Assembly (NCBI RefSeq): GCF_900163665.1
Contig: NZ_FUIA01000020.1
Coordinates: forward strand, 62,001-126,000
Origin: Frigoribacterium sp. JB110
GTDB taxonomy: Bacteria; Actinomycetota; Actinomycetes; Actinomycetales; Microbacteriaceae
Direction: 5' to 3'
DNA length: 64,000 nt
The translations under genes were made by a program, and so were the position numbers. How positions within the stretch are numbered: position 1 is the first letter of the stretch; each line of letters starts with the position of its first letter. Below are positions 44,444-58,558 of this stretch, one piece after another. The notes under the pieces are model-generated. The model searched no databases, was not told the origin of the DNA, and saw only the letters and a program-made list of their open reading frames with translations.

Positions 44444-44902
44444 ATGGCAGGCAAGCCCTTCGTTCCACCACGATTCGTCGTCAAGACCGCGTGGGTGATT
44501 CACCGATGGTTGGCGAGGCGGGGAACCGGGCGCGGGCTGTGGGAACCCGGTCAGAGGAAAACATGGGGAGCGCTTGCACTCACGACCACGGGGCGCAGCA
44601 CCGGCAACCCACGCACAGCGATCATCGCCTACCTGCCCGATGGTGCCGACCGCGTGCACGCCCTCGCCATGAACGGCTGGATGGAAGGACACCCGGCGTG
44701 GTGGCTGAATCTCAAGGCCGACCCGGAAGCCTCTGCACTCTTCGCTGACGGCACCCGTCACAAGGTGGCCGCGGCGGTGGCTGAGGGCGACGAGCGGGAG
44801 CGACTGTGGACCGTCTGGGAGGACAACGAACCCGGCCTGAAGGTTCTCGCCTCACGGCCACGCACGCCCACGGAGATCGTCATTCTCGAACTCCAGGAGT
44901 GA
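44444..44902 (+). CDS. Deazaflavin (F420)-dependent nitroreductase family protein
   Basis: This 152-residue protein fits the DUF385/Ddn split-beta-barrel family: GALALTTTGRSTGNPRTAIIAYLPDGADRVHALAMNGWMEGHPAWWLNLKADPEASALF is the hallmark region, including the TTGRxTGxxR motif and the HPxWxxNLxA motif that bind F420. Members reduce quinones or nitro compounds with F420H2. GAGGAGG precedes the ATG. It sits at the edge of the parS region, convergent with rsmG, and seems unconnected with partition. Confidence 0.88.
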   Translation: MAGKPFVPPRFVVKTAWVIHRWLARRGTGRGLWEPGQRKTWGALALTTTGRSTGNPRTAIIAYLPDGADRVHALAMNGWMEGHPAWWLNLKADPEASALFADGTRHKVAAAVAEGDERERLWTVWEDNEPGLKVLASRPRTPTEIVILELQE

Positions 44903-44977
44903 CCGACGGCCAGAGCAGGACCACGCTCCCATCGACGCAGCAATCGGTCGGGTTCCCGCGGCACCACGCCCCGGTCG

Positions 44978-45634
44978 TCAAGAAGCGCGAACGACAGCCC
45001 TCACCACACGGGTGGTCTCATCGAGCACACCTTCGCCGAGAACCTCCACACGCACGTCGGTCACGCGGTGCTTGCGCAGCACCTTCTGTGCCGCGTCGAT
45101 CTCGGCGTCGACCGAGCGACCTTTGAGCAGGATCAGCTCGCCGCCGTCACGAACCAGGGGAGCGGTCCACGGGATCAGCGTGCGCATCGCCGATACTGCC
45201 CGCGCCGTGACCGCGTCGAGCATTCCCTCCACCGCAACCTCATCGGCGCGCGCGCGATGCACCGTCACGTTCTCCAGGCCGAGAGCGGAGACCTGCTCGT
45301 CGAGCCACGAAACCCGACGCTCCATCGGTTCGATCAGCTCCCACGTGACATCAGGGCGCGCGATCGCCAGAACCACACCGGGCAGACCGGCTCCTGATCC
45401 CACGTCGCCGACGCGGCCACCGGTGGGGAACAGAGGAGCAGCGATTGCGCAGTTGAGCACATGGCGGGTCCAGATCCGGGGGACCTCCTGCGGTCCGATC
45501 AGTCCGCGTTCTTCGCCGTGCTCCACCAAAGCCCTGACGAACTGACGGGCGAGAACGATGCGATCACCGAACAGTTCGCCGGCCACCGCCGGCTCCTGCT
45601 CGACGACGTCATCGAACGTTCCACCATCCATCAC
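44978..45634 (-). CDS. rsmG: 16S rRNA (guanine-527-N7)-methyltransferase RsmG
   Basis: This 218-residue methyltransferase modifies G527 of 16S rRNA. The SAM loop is VGDVGSGAGLPGVVLAIARP, preceded by PRIWTRHVLNC (the RHILDS-like motif) and followed by EPMERRVSWLDEQVSALGL and AVTARAVSAMRTLIPW. The start is either GTG 45634 or ATG 45631; GGAGGAG suits both. It is the last gene of the rpmH-rnpA-yidD-yidC-jag-rsmG series. Loss of the enzyme is known to cause low-level streptomycin resistance in other bacteria. Confidence 0.94.
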   Translation of the reverse strand: MMDGGTFDDVVEQEPAVAGELFGDRIVLARQFVRALVEHGEERGLIGPQEVPRIWTRHVLNCAIAAPLFPTGGRVGDVGSGAGLPGVVLAIARPDVTWELIEPMERRVSWLDEQVSALGLENVTVHRARADEVAVEGMLDAVTARAVSAMRTLIPWTAPLVRDGGELILLKGRSVDAEIDAAQKVLRKHRVTDVRVEVLGEGVLDETTRVVRAVVRAS

Positions 45635-45714
45635 GACCAGCTCCTCCGTCGATCCGACCCCTGAATATGCGCTCTCACCAGGCCATTCTTGTCAGCCCTA
45701 CAACACGAAATGCG

Positions 45715-46209
45715 TCAGGCGCGGCGGATCACCGTGTGACGCTGCGCCGCCTCGCCGTACGACTCAGAGACAAGATCACGGTCGGCGGCGATGTCATGCA
45801 CCAACTTGCGCTCATATGACGACATCGACGGAAGCGACGCCTGGCTTGCACCCTCATCGAGCTTCGCCACGGCCGCGTCCACGAGCTTCTCGAGCTGCTG
45901 ACGACGAAGATCGCGCGAGCCCCCGACATCGAGAATGAGGCGCGAGAAGCGACCGGTCTGGTTCTGCACCGCAAGTCGAGTGAGCTCCTGCAGCGCCTGC
46001 ACGGTGTCCGGATCCGAAACCGCCTTCAGCGACGCGTCCTCCGACTCCACCGACACATAGGCGCGGCCCTGACGCACGTCGAGATCGAGGTCACCGTCGA
46101 TATCCGCGATGTCGAGCAGCCCCTCCAGGAAGTCGGCCGCGACATCGCCTTCGCGCTCGAGATCCTCAACCGTCGGCTCCGACACGGCAGCGGGGTCAGT
46201 ACTGGTCAT
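45715..46209 (-). CDS. Jag/KhpB-family R3H RNA-binding protein
   Basis: This 164-residue protein is acidic at the N-terminus, has a KH-like middle (LDLDVRQGRAYVSVESEDASLK, QALQELTRLAVQNQTGRFSRLILDVGG) and a C-terminal R3H domain with SYERKLVHDIAAD, where Arg and His are spaced as in RxxxH. It lacks the Jag_N domain, as usual in actinobacteria. It lies 57 bases downstream of yidC, the conserved arrangement, and probably binds single-stranded RNA. Confidence 0.9.
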   Translation of the reverse strand: MTSTDPAAVSEPTVEDLEREGDVAADFLEGLLDIADIDGDLDLDVRQGRAYVSVESEDASLKAVSDPDTVQALQELTRLAVQNQTGRFSRLILDVGGSRDLRRQQLEKLVDAAVAKLDEGASQASLPSMSSYERKLVHDIAADRDLVSESYGEAAQRHTVIRRA

Positions 46210-46266
46210 CGTGATTCCTCGTTCATCGGGTCGTTTCGAACCATCCGCGGGTCAGCCCGGGGCGGG

Positions 46267-47331
46267 TCAGGAGCCGCTCTCGCCGCCCTTGTTCTTCTGG
46301 GACTGCTTCTTCGCCCGCTGCTTGCTCATCGGCTGCTGACGCTTCGCGCGCTGCTGGCGCTCCGCCTCCGCTTGGCGGAGCAGCTCCTCCTGCTCGCGCT
46401 CGTACTCCTCGATCGTGACGACCTTGCCCTTGGTGTCGAGGGTCTTGCCCTTCTTCTCCAGGCGAGCGGTACGAGCACGCCATGCCTCAGAACCGGGGGA
46501 GGGAAGCTCACGGATCACGAGGAACTGCTGACCCATCGTCCAGAGGTTGTTGAAGAACCAGTAGGTCACGACGCCGAGCGGGAAGAAGACACCGGAGAAG
46601 ATCATCGCGAACGGGATGATGTAGAGCATGATGCGCTGCATCTGGTAGGCCTGGCCGGTCTTGGCCTCGTCCGAGAGGTTCTTCGACACGATCAGCAGCT
46701 GCGTGAAGAACTGCGAAGCGATCATCAGCGCGACGAGGATGATGCTGAGCACGATCGCGATCGAAGACGTCGCGACCGGGCTGTTGAAGTGGTCGGTCAG
46801 CGTCATGCTGAGCGGTGCCACCCCGAACAGCTTCGAACTCTCGAACTGCTCGACGAGGTCGTTCGTGAAGATGTGCGGGAACCAGTCGGCCCGCGCACTC
46901 CACCCGCCGATGCCCTCGACCTGCCACGTCTGGATGTCCCGCAGCGTCCAGAACAGCGAGAAGAAGATCGGCATCTGAATCAGGATCGGCAGGCAGCCGC
47001 CGACAGGCGACGTGCCGTGCTTCTTGTACAGAGCCATCGTCTCGCGGCTCATCGCCTCACGGGAGAGCTGATCCTTCTTGCCCTTGTACTTCGCCTGGAC
47101 CTTGCGCATCTCTGGCGCAATCTCCATCATCTTGCGCTGGCTCTTGATCTGCTTCACCGTGAGCGGGAAGATCGCCAGACGCACCACGATCACCACGCCG
47201 GCGATCGCCAGCACCCAGGCCAGACCACTGTCATCGGTCAGGCCGATGTGCGTGAACACCCAGTGCCACGCGACGAGAATGATCTCGATCACGAACCGGA
47301 TCGGAACAAGAATGCTGCCCAGGATGTCCAA
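46267..47331 (-). CDS. yidC: Membrane protein insertase YidC
   Basis: This 354-residue insertase uses a TTG start at 47331, three bases after the yidD stop. Membrane segments flank the conserved groove region with AIFPLTVKQIKSQRKMMEIAPEMRKVQAKYKGKKDQLSREAM and PVGGCLPILIQMPIFFSLFWTLRD, followed by two hydrophobic helices and WFFNNLWTMGQQF. The long basic tail after residue 290 (RQQRAKRQQPMSKQRAKKQSQKNKGG) is typical of the ribosome-binding extension in Gram-positive homologues. Confidence 0.95.
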   Translation of the reverse strand: MDILGSILVPIRFVIEIILVAWHWVFTHIGLTDDSGLAWVLAIAGVVIVVRLAIFPLTVKQIKSQRKMMEIAPEMRKVQAKYKGKKDQLSREAMSRETMALYKKHGTSPVGGCLPILIQMPIFFSLFWTLRDIQTWQVEGIGGWSARADWFPHIFTNDLVEQFESSKLFGVAPLSMTLTDHFNSPVATSSIAIVLSIILVALMIASQFFTQLLIVSKNLSDEAKTGQAYQMQRIMLYIIPFAMIFSGVFFPLGVVTYWFFNNLWTMGQQFLVIRELPSPGSEAWRARTARLEKKGKTLDTKGKVVTIEEYEREQEELLRQAEAERQQRAKRQQPMSKQRAKKQSQKNKGGESGS

Positions 47332-47334
47332 GGG

Positions 47335-47682
47335 TCAGTCCTTTCGCCGCGGCACGACGAAGCCGCGGGGTGTCAGGTCGTAGCGGAAGTTCTGATGGGG
47401 CCGCACGTCGTCGACGCCGCCTTCGGCCCACGGGTGGCATCGCGCGATGCGCGCGAGCGCCTGAACCGATCCTCTCACGAGGCCGTGCTGCTGCACGGCG
47501 CCCACGGCATAGGCCGAACAGGAGGGGAAGTACCGGCACACATCGCCGTACATACGGGAGATCGTGGCGCGGTAGGCGATCAGAAAGGCGATTCCGGCGT
47601 TGCGCGGCAGCAGCGGAACGGTGCGCAGACCGCCGGAGGCGAGACGCGCCGTGCCGTAGCTGGTGGCGGGGAGGACGCTCAC
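47335..47682 (-). CDS. yidD: Membrane protein insertion efficiency factor YidD
   Basis: This 115-residue protein starts at GTG 47682, overlapping the rnpA stop by four bases. The YidD core YRATISRMYGDVCRYFPSCSAYAVGAVQQHGLVRGSVQALARIARCHPWAEGG includes both conserved cysteines and HPW. A longer in-frame reading overlaps rnpA and is not needed. It sits between rnpA and yidC in the standard order. Confidence 0.94.
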   Translation of the reverse strand: MSVLPATSYGTARLASGGLRTVPLLPRNAGIAFLIAYRATISRMYGDVCRYFPSCSAYAVGAVQQHGLVRGSVQALARIARCHPWAEGGVDDVRPHQNFRYDLTPRGFVVPRRKD

Positions 47683-48056
47683 GGCGCAGGCTCCGGATGG
47701 ACGTCGGCTGAGACGACGTCGAAAGCGCCTCGGCGCTTCAGCCCGCGCCGCACCTGTGAACGCAGTTCCGCGAAAGAAGCCCCCGCAGACGACGGAAGGG
47801 CGCGGATCACAATGTCCGCGCCCTCTCGCACATCGGGCAGCGCCTCCGCGCAGATCGCCTTGAGGCGGCGCCGCACCGCGTTGCGGCACACAGCGCCGCC
47901 CACGGCCCTGGTGACGATGAAGCCGAATCGTGCCGGCCGACCCTCGCCGGTGAACGCGATGTGCGTCACCAGGTGCGGCCCGGCGCTGCGAAGCCCCCGA
48001 CGGGAGACGCGTCGATAGTCGGCCCCTCGGGTGAGACGATTCGCCTTCGCGAGCAC
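47679..48056 (-). CDS. rnpA: Ribonuclease P protein component
   Basis: This 125-residue basic protein (GTG start) has the RNase P signature RFGFIVTRAVGGAVCRNAVRRRLKAICAE and the N-terminal NRLTRGADYRRV. It helps RNase P RNA mature tRNA 5' ends. It lies 19 bases after rpmH. Confidence 0.95.
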   Translation of the reverse strand: MLAKANRLTRGADYRRVSRRGLRSAGPHLVTHIAFTGEGRPARFGFIVTRAVGGAVCRNAVRRRLKAICAEALPDVREGADIVIRALPSSAGASFAELRSQVRRGLKRRGAFDVVSADVHPEPAP

Positions 48057-48075
48057 GTCGGGCCTGGCGAAGTGC

Positions 48076-48213
48076 TTACGCCGAGAGCTCGGTGCGGCCC
48101 TTGCCGCGACGAGCGGCGAGGATCGCGCGACCGGCGCGGGTGCGCATGCGGGCGCGGAAGCCGTGCTTCTTGGCGCGACGGCGGTTGTTGGGCTGGAACG
48201 TGCGCTTGCTCAT
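48076..48213 (-). CDS. rpmH: Ribosomal protein L34
   Basis: The 45-residue protein begins [20 protein letters not shown] and continues with [19 protein letters not shown], an unmistakable L34 of normal length. ATG 48213 follows GGAGAGAACTT. It is the first gene of the leftward operon and faces dnaA across a 389-base gap. Confidence 0.97.
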   Translation of the reverse strand: MSKRTFQPNNRRRAKKHGFRARMRTRAGRAILAARRGKGRTELSA

Positions 48214-48602
48214 AAGTTCTCTCCGGATGAAGGCGTCACCGGATCATATATACAGCCGGAGACATCGTTACGGGTGCCCGAAACGGGCATAAGTCAACCG
48301 CCATAGATTACGCCGGGTCACACGTCCAAAGCAAATGCGACGGCGAACCTGACAGTATCTCCACAGCCTCGGGCGCGACCTAGCAGGAACACGCGCGACA
48401 CCGCGAAATGCGGCGCGCGAGGGAGCGAAAAAGGTTTGCTCTCTCGCGCTTCGCTGACTAGCCTAGGGCAAGTTATCCACAGGCGGAGGCCAGTGCTCGT
48501 GTGAGCTTCCACGGCCGGAGCCGCCGCCTGTCATCCGGCGGCCGCACGGCGCGATCCGCCTGCGGCGTCCGCGCCGCAGTCACATCATTTCCAGGGGGAG
48601 AC
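48214..48602. promoter_or_regulatory. rpmH-dnaA divergent promoter region with a DnaA box
   Basis: A TATATATGAT stretch read on the minus strand (48243-48252) may be the rpmH -10. On the plus strand TTGCTC (48436-48441), 17 bases, then TAGCCT (48459-48464) suits a dnaA promoter, and a perfect DnaA box TTATCCACA (48473-48481) lies at the expected transcription start, consistent with DnaA autorepression. No gene is visible in the gap. Confidence 0.65.
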
Positions 48603-50021
48603 ATGACGACGCAGGAGGTGCCGGACGTACCAGTCTGGAGCCGGGTTCTGGCCGAGCTGCAGACCGATGATCGCGTCACGCCCCAGATGCACGGCTTCCT
48701 CAGCCTCGCCATCCCGCAGGGGGTGATGGGGGGCACCGTCTACGTCGAGGTCCCCAACGACCTCACCGCCGCGCAGATCAACAAGCGAATGCGTGCGCCG
48801 ATCATGGAAGCTCTCGCCACCGTGGGCGAGCAGGTGCACACGTTCCGTGTTGCGGTGAACCCCGAGATCATCGACACCTACGACGAACCGCCCCCGACGC
48901 AGCAGCAGTCCGAGGCAGCACCGCGACCGGTCGCCGACAATCCGACACCGCCATCCGGATCCGCTCCCACCACGCCGTCGACGGCGAGCCGGGGCGAGAC
49001 CCGGCTGAACCCTCGCTACACCTTCGACAACTTCGTGATCGGCCAGTCCAACCGCTTCGCGCACGCCGCGGCGGTCGCTGTCTCCGAGGCGCCGGCGAAG
49101 GCATACAACCCGCTCTTCATCTACGGCGATTCCGGGCTCGGCAAGACGCACCTGCTCCACGCGATCGGCGACTACGCCCTCGGCATGTTCGAGGGCATGC
49201 GGGTGCGGTACGTGTCGAGTGAGGAGTTCACGAACGACTTCATCAACTCGATCGCCAACAACCGCGGCGCAGCGTTCAACGCCCGCTACCGCGAGGTCGA
49301 CATCCTGCTCATCGACGACATCCAGTTCCTGCAGGGTCGCGCCGAGACGCAGGAGGCGTTCTTCCACACCTTCAACACGCTGCACGATCACGACAAGCAG
49401 GTCGTGATCACCAGCGATGTGGCCCCGCGTCTGCTCACCGGCTTCGAGGACCGCATGCGCAGCCGGTTCGAGTGGGGCCTGATCACCGACGTGCAGGCGC
49501 CCGACCTCGAGACGCGCATCGCGATCCTCCGCAAGAAGGCGCAGGCCGAGCGGCTCTCGGTGCCGGATGACGTGGTCGAGTACATCGCGAAGAACGTCTC
49601 GACCAACATTCGCGAGCTCGAGGGTGCGCTGATCAGGGTCACCGCGTTCGCGAACCTGAACCGCTCGGAGGTCGACGTGCCTCTCGCACAGACGGTGCTG
49701 CGCGACATCGTCGACCAGGCCGAGGACAACGTCGTGTCACCGACGGACATCATCACGACCACGGCGGACTACTTCAAGCTCACCGTCGACGACCTCTACG
49801 GCTCGTCCCGCTCGCAGTCCATCGCCCAGGCGCGTCAGATCGCGATGTATCTGTGCCGCGAGCGCACGAATCTCTCGCTGCCGAAGATCGGCCAGCTCTT
49901 CGGCGGTCGCGATCACACCACCGTGATGTACGCCTGCCGCAAGATCGCCGATCTCATGAAGGAACGCCGCTCCATCTACAACCAGGTCTCAGAGATCACC
50001 ACCCAGCTCAGCAAGCGATAA
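48603..50021 (+). CDS. dnaA: Chromosomal replication initiator DnaA
   Basis: This 472-residue initiator has domain I (residues 1-85), a Pro/Ser/Thr-rich linker (about 90-130), AAA+ domain III with YGDSGLGKTHLLHAIGDYAL (Walker A) and VDILLIDDIQFLQG (Walker B), and DNA-binding domain IV with the signature FGGRDHTTVMYACRKI. ATG 48603 follows GGGGGAG. It binds TTATCCACA boxes in the two intergenic regions around it and opens oriC. Confidence 0.97.
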   Translation: MTTQEVPDVPVWSRVLAELQTDDRVTPQMHGFLSLAIPQGVMGGTVYVEVPNDLTAAQINKRMRAPIMEALATVGEQVHTFRVAVNPEIIDTYDEPPPTQQQSEAAPRPVADNPTPPSGSAPTTPSTASRGETRLNPRYTFDNFVIGQSNRFAHAAAVAVSEAPAKAYNPLFIYGDSGLGKTHLLHAIGDYALGMFEGMRVRYVSSEEFTNDFINSIANNRGAAFNARYREVDILLIDDIQFLQGRAETQEAFFHTFNTLHDHDKQVVITSDVAPRLLTGFEDRMRSRFEWGLITDVQAPDLETRIAILRKKAQAERLSVPDDVVEYIAKNVSTNIRELEGALIRVTAFANLNRSEVDVPLAQTVLRDIVDQAEDNVVSPTDIITTTADYFKLTVDDLYGSSRSQSIAQARQIAMYLCRERTNLSLPKIGQLFGGRDHTTVMYACRKIADLMKERRSIYNQVSEITTQLSKR

Positions 50022-50713
50022 GCACCGCTCACCACCTCACCACCTCACCACCAGGGCAGCGGCGTCACACAGGATCGCGCACATGGGGCGTTTTCGGCGT
50101 TCCGGAGACTTTCCACAGGCGCCTCCCTCGCGGTGCGGCGGAGGAAGCGTGCCCGCGCGGGGCCTTCCGGAGCTCAGATCGGCCGGAAGCGGCCTCTGAG
50201 AGCGGTTCTGGGGCTGTTTCACGCCGCCGCGCCCCTCGACGTACATCTCTCAGCGCCGAATCGGGAACACGTGCGGCGAACGGCATGTGACGTATTCCGG
50301 AACTCAACCTTGACAGACGATGACGCTCAGCCGTATAAATCGCTCTCCCCAGTGTGGAAAGCCTGTGGATAACTGTGGAGACACGCGATTCGGGCTGTGA
50401 GTGACACGCTGAGCGCGTGTGGACGGCGTTGTGACATCCGATCTCGCGCATATGGCATCGCCCACGAATCCTCCGCAGCCGCTCCACAGCTCACACAGAT
50501 GTAGTTCCTTACTCGCGACCGGCCTCCACAGAGTTATCCACATTATCCACAGCTGTGAGGATCACTACAGAGAAGTTTTCTTAGAAGGGGCTCAATCCGA
50601 TGACCTTGCCGATCCGAACCCGAATCACACGAATCGGCTGTTCGCACTAGCATGGGATTCCCACGCAGGCCGAGGCACGGCAGACCCCAAGCGTGGGAGC
50701 GAAGGGATACCCA
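50022..50713. other. Replication origin (oriC), dnaA-dnaN intergenic region
   Basis: This 692-base gap contains no gene. DnaA boxes matching TTATCCACA exactly lie at 50364-50372 (reverse), 50534-50542 and 50543-50551, the last two abutting. Near matches are CTTTCCACA at 50109-50117 and its reverse at 50353-50361, and TGTGGA-starting boxes at 50374 and 50418. This clustering between dnaA and dnaN is the actinobacterial oriC pattern. An AT-richer stretch runs through 50534-50585 (TTATCCACATTATCCACA, GAAGTTTTCTTAG), a candidate unwinding site. Confidence 0.88.
50310..50339 (+). promoter_or_regulatory. Sigma-70-type promoter within oriC, probably for dnaN
   Basis: TTGACA (50310-50315), an 18-base spacer and TATAAA (50334-50339) make one of the best consensus promoters in the window. 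It points toward dnaN, 374 bases downstream, and is followed by DnaA boxes. Confidence 0.65.
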
Positions 50714-51856
50714 GTGAAGTTCCACGTGAACCGCGACGTGTTCAGCGACGCTGTCTCGTTCGTCGTCAAGCTTCTGCCCCAGCGGAACCCCCAGCCGATC
50801 CTCGCCGGTGTACTCATCGAGGCGACGGAGAGCGGCGAGCTCTCGCTGTCGGCTTTCGACTATGAGGCTTCCGCCCGAACAACCATCAGCGCCACCATCG
50901 ACGAGCCGGGCACGATCCTCGTGCACGGACGCCTGCTGAGCGACATCGCCAGCCGGCTGCCGAACGCTCCGATTCAGATCTCGACGGAGGAGGACGGCGG
51001 CGTCTCCCTCACCTGCGGCTCTGCCAGCTTCGCGCTCGCATCCATGCCCGTCGAGGAATACCCCGCGATCCCCGAGGTCACAGGCGAGTCCGGCCTGGTA
51101 CCAGGTGAAGACTTCGCCACGGCCATCGCGCAGGTGGGTTTCGCCGCATCCAGGGATGACGTCACCCCCGTGCTCACAGGCGTGCAGCTCGAGGTGAAGG
51201 AGAACCAGCTCAGCCTCGTCGCCACCGACCGGTACCGAGTCGCGCTGCGTGACATCGACTGGGACGGCGGTCAGCAGGATCAGGCCGCGCTGGTGCCCGC
51301 CCGCACACTGCAGGAAGTCGGCAAGACGTTCTCACACGGCGAGAACATCTCGATCGCGTTCTCGGGAACGGGCGATCGGGAGATCATCGCGTTCACCTCG
51401 GGCAACCGCACCGTCACGTCGCTGCTGATCAAGGGCAACTTCCCGCCGGTGCGCCGGCTGTTCCCCGAGCAGACGGAGCACTACGCCGTTGTGAACACGG
51501 CCGACTTCGTCGAAGCCGTGCGACGCGTCGCGCTCGTGCTCGACCGTTCCGCGCCGCTGCGCTTCACGTTCGCGGACCAATCCGTGACGATGGACGCATC
51601 CGGCGGCGACCAGGCTCGTGCTTCCGAGACGGTCGACGCGCACCTGCAGGGCGAGGATGTGACCATCGGGCTCAACCCGCAGTATCTGCTCGAGGCGCTC
51701 GGCGCCGTGAAGAGCCCGTTCGTACGGGTGACGTTCACGTCGAGCGACAATGCGAACAAGCTCAGCCCCATTCTCGTCACGAGTCAGACCTCGGTCGACG
51801 AGGCGGCGAGAGACTCGTTCAAGTACTTGCTCCAGCCGAACCTGCTCCTGCGATGA
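50714..51856 (+). CDS. dnaN: DNA polymerase III beta sliding clamp
   Basis: This 380-residue clamp starts at GTG 50714 with AAGGGA upstream. Three repeated clamp folds are evident, with markers FHVNRDVFSDAVSFVVKLLPQRNPQPIL, VLTGVQLEVKENQLSLVATDRYRVALRDI and the C-terminal NPQYLLEALGAVKSPFVRVTF. It encircles DNA and tethers polymerase III. Confidence 0.97.
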   Translation: MKFHVNRDVFSDAVSFVVKLLPQRNPQPILAGVLIEATESGELSLSAFDYEASARTTISATIDEPGTILVHGRLLSDIASRLPNAPIQISTEEDGGVSLTCGSASFALASMPVEEYPAIPEVTGESGLVPGEDFATAIAQVGFAASRDDVTPVLTGVQLEVKENQLSLVATDRYRVALRDIDWDGGQQDQAALVPARTLQEVGKTFSHGENISIAFSGTGDREIIAFTSGNRTVTSLLIKGNFPPVRRLFPEQTEHYAVVNTADFVEAVRRVALVLDRSAPLRFTFADQSVTMDASGGDQARASETVDAHLQGEDVTIGLNPQYLLEALGAVKSPFVRVTFTSSDNANKLSPILVTSQTSVDEAARDSFKYLLQPNLLLR

Positions 51857-52010
51857 CGTGTGCCGCGTCTCGCGGCGTTGTCGTCAGTCGCCGGGCTATC
51901 GGCCCGACTCCTTCCTCCGCCTTGCGACACACAGCACCCGCCAACGCAGGTCTGGTTGACGGCACAAACCGGGGGCACGCAACGTCGGAAGGCGTGGTTA
52001 GGGTTACCGC

Positions 52011-53228
52011 GTGATCGTCGAGCACCTCAGCCTGAAGGACTTCCGCAACTATGCGGAGGCGGAGCTGACGCTCGGGGCGGGGCCGAACGTGCTCGTGGGG
52101 CGGAACGGTCAGGGCAAGACGAACCTCGCCGAGGCGATCGCGTATCTCGCCACGCTGGGGTCGCACCGCGTCTCGGCCGACGCGCCGCTCGTGCGGGAGG
52201 GGCAGGACGCCGCATTCGTACGGGCCAGGCTGCGCCACGGGGCGCGCACGGTGACGCTCGAGCTGCAGATCAACAAGCAGGGCGCGAACAAGGCGCGGAT
52301 CGGCGGCACCTCGGTGCGCCCCGGGGAGCTGCCGCGCTACGCGCAAGTGGTGCTGTTCGCGCCGGAGGATCTGCAGATCGTGCGGGGGAACCCGTCCGAG
52401 CGGCGCAAGTTCGCCGATCAGCTCCTGATCCAGCGCACCCCGCGCATGGCGGCGGTGCTGGCAGACTACGACCGCACGCTGAAACAGCGCACGACGCTGC
52501 TGAAGTCGGCCAGAGCCCGCGGCATGAAGGCATCCTCGCTCCCCACGCTCGATGTGTGGGATGACAAGCTCGTCGCCCTCGGCTCGGAGATCATCGACGC
52601 GAGAGTGAAGCTGGCGGAGGATCTGCAGGCGCCGCTCGCGCGGGCATACGAGGGCGTCGCCGGCGCCGATCATCGGCCGGAGCTGTCGTGGATGCTCTCG
52701 ATCCACGGCGCCGACCCGGAAGAGGGCGACGACGCCGAGGGTGAAGCGGAGGGAACAACCGCTGCGCAGTTCAGAGCGGCGCTCGTGCAGAAGCGCTCCG
52801 CTGAATTCGAGCGAGGACTGAGCCTGGTCGGTCCGCACCGTGACGACCTGCTGCTGCGGGTCCGAGGGCTGCCTGTGAAGGGATACGCGTCGCACGGTGA
52901 GAGCTGGTCGATGTCGTTGGCGCTGCGCCTGGCCGCGTCCGATCTGCTGCGCAGAGAATCGCAGGGCGGCGACCCGATCCTGATCCTCGACGATGTGTTC
53001 GCCGAGCTCGACTCCGATCGCCGCGCCAGGCTGGCGGGGGTCGTCGCCGACTACGAGCAGGTCGTCGTGACCGCCGCCGTCGCCGGCGATGTGCCCGAGC
53101 CGCTGCGTGGCAGCGCCATCCGGATCGACCACGGCCGCGTTCTCGGCCCGCTCGTCGACCATCCGTCCACCGAAGCGGCGGACGCGGCACATCCGGATCC
53201 TGGTGATGGGAGCGGCGACGATGGCTGA
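52011..53228 (+). CDS. recF: DNA replication and repair protein RecF
   Basis: This 405-residue SMC-like ATPase has Walker A VGRNGQGKTNLAEAIAYL, signature YASHGESWSMSLALRLA and Walker B DPILILDDVFAELD. It helps load RecA at gaps. GTG 52011 comes six bases after TAGGGT, suggesting a leaderless mRNA from its own promoter in the 154-base gap after dnaN. An acidic insertion near residue 245 and an acidic tail are lineage-specific. Confidence 0.95.
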   Translation: MIVEHLSLKDFRNYAEAELTLGAGPNVLVGRNGQGKTNLAEAIAYLATLGSHRVSADAPLVREGQDAAFVRARLRHGARTVTLELQINKQGANKARIGGTSVRPGELPRYAQVVLFAPEDLQIVRGNPSERRKFADQLLIQRTPRMAAVLADYDRTLKQRTTLLKSARARGMKASSLPTLDVWDDKLVALGSEIIDARVKLAEDLQAPLARAYEGVAGADHRPELSWMLSIHGADPEEGDDAEGEAEGTTAAQFRAALVQKRSAEFERGLSLVGPHRDDLLLRVRGLPVKGYASHGESWSMSLALRLAASDLLRRESQGGDPILILDDVFAELDSDRRARLAGVVADYEQVVVTAAVAGDVPEPLRGSAIRIDHGRVLGPLVDHPSTEAADAAHPDPGDGSGDDG

Positions 53229-53715
53229 CACGCCCGAGCTCCCCGAGACGCTTGCGACCTACCTGAGACTGCGGGGCCTGGAGCCGTCGAAGTACGCCAA
53301 GCGGTCGAAGCGCCGAAAGCGCAGCAGCGAGGACGACGGCAACCAGCCGTTCATGGCTGGGCGCGACCCGAAACCCCTCGGCGACGCCCTCGACAAGCTG
53401 ACGCAGCAGTCGGGCTGGAGCGGGCAGCTCGCCAAGGAGGATCTCGTCAGGCGCTGGGAGGATGTGGCCGGCACCGAGACCGCGCAGCACTCCGAGCCCA
53501 CATCCCTCATGAACGGCACCCTCACGATCCAGTGCGATTCGACGGCGTGGGCGAAGAATCTGCAGTTCATGCGGGCGCACATCCTGACCCAGATCACCAC
53601 CCGGTTCCCGGAGGCGGGCGTCGATGCGGTGCGCTTCGTCGGCCCGGATGCGCCGAGCTGGAAGTGGGGCCCGCGCACGGTTCCCGGCCGTGGGCCGAGG
53701 GACACGTATGGGTGA
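53221..53715 (+). CDS. DUF721 / DciA-like protein
   Basis: This 164-residue protein has a basic disordered segment (KYAKRSKRRKRSSED), then the DUF721 fold (LGDALDKLTQQSGWSGQLAKEDLVRRWEDVAG, TLTIQCDSTAWAKNLQFMRAHIL). DUF721 proteins between recF and gyrB are related to DciA, the helicase-loading factor. The ATG overlaps the recF end by eight bases. Earlier in-frame starts exist but are less well placed relative to GGGAGCG. Confidence 0.88.
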   Translation: MADTPELPETLATYLRLRGLEPSKYAKRSKRRKRSSEDDGNQPFMAGRDPKPLGDALDKLTQQSGWSGQLAKEDLVRRWEDVAGTETAQHSEPTSLMNGTLTIQCDSTAWAKNLQFMRAHILTQITTRFPEAGVDAVRFVGPDAPSWKWGPRTVPGRGPRDTYG

Positions 53716-53873
53716 GGAACCTCATCGCAATCGGCGGTGGCGATCCGAACTGCTCTACGGGCCTGTGGCGGCGATAAGGGGTCGGTGAACCATCGGGGCC
53801 CGGGGAGTGTGCTTTTTCTCGCGCCTACGGGCCCGTCTGTGCCCTGTGGAAGCCGTTTACCAGGTAAGCTTGA

Positions 53874-55964
<2,091 letters not shown>

Positions 55965-55996
55965 TCGACGGCCGGTAGCGAAGAGAGACAGAACAC

Positions 55997-58554
<2,558 letters not shown>

Positions 58555-58558
<4 letters not shown>

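Noticed and set aside
50719-50731. parS-like sequence GTTCCACGTGAAC at the start of dnaN
   Set aside because: Two core changes from GTTTCACGTGAAAC, and it encodes the conserved KFHVNRD start of the clamp, so it is explained by coding.
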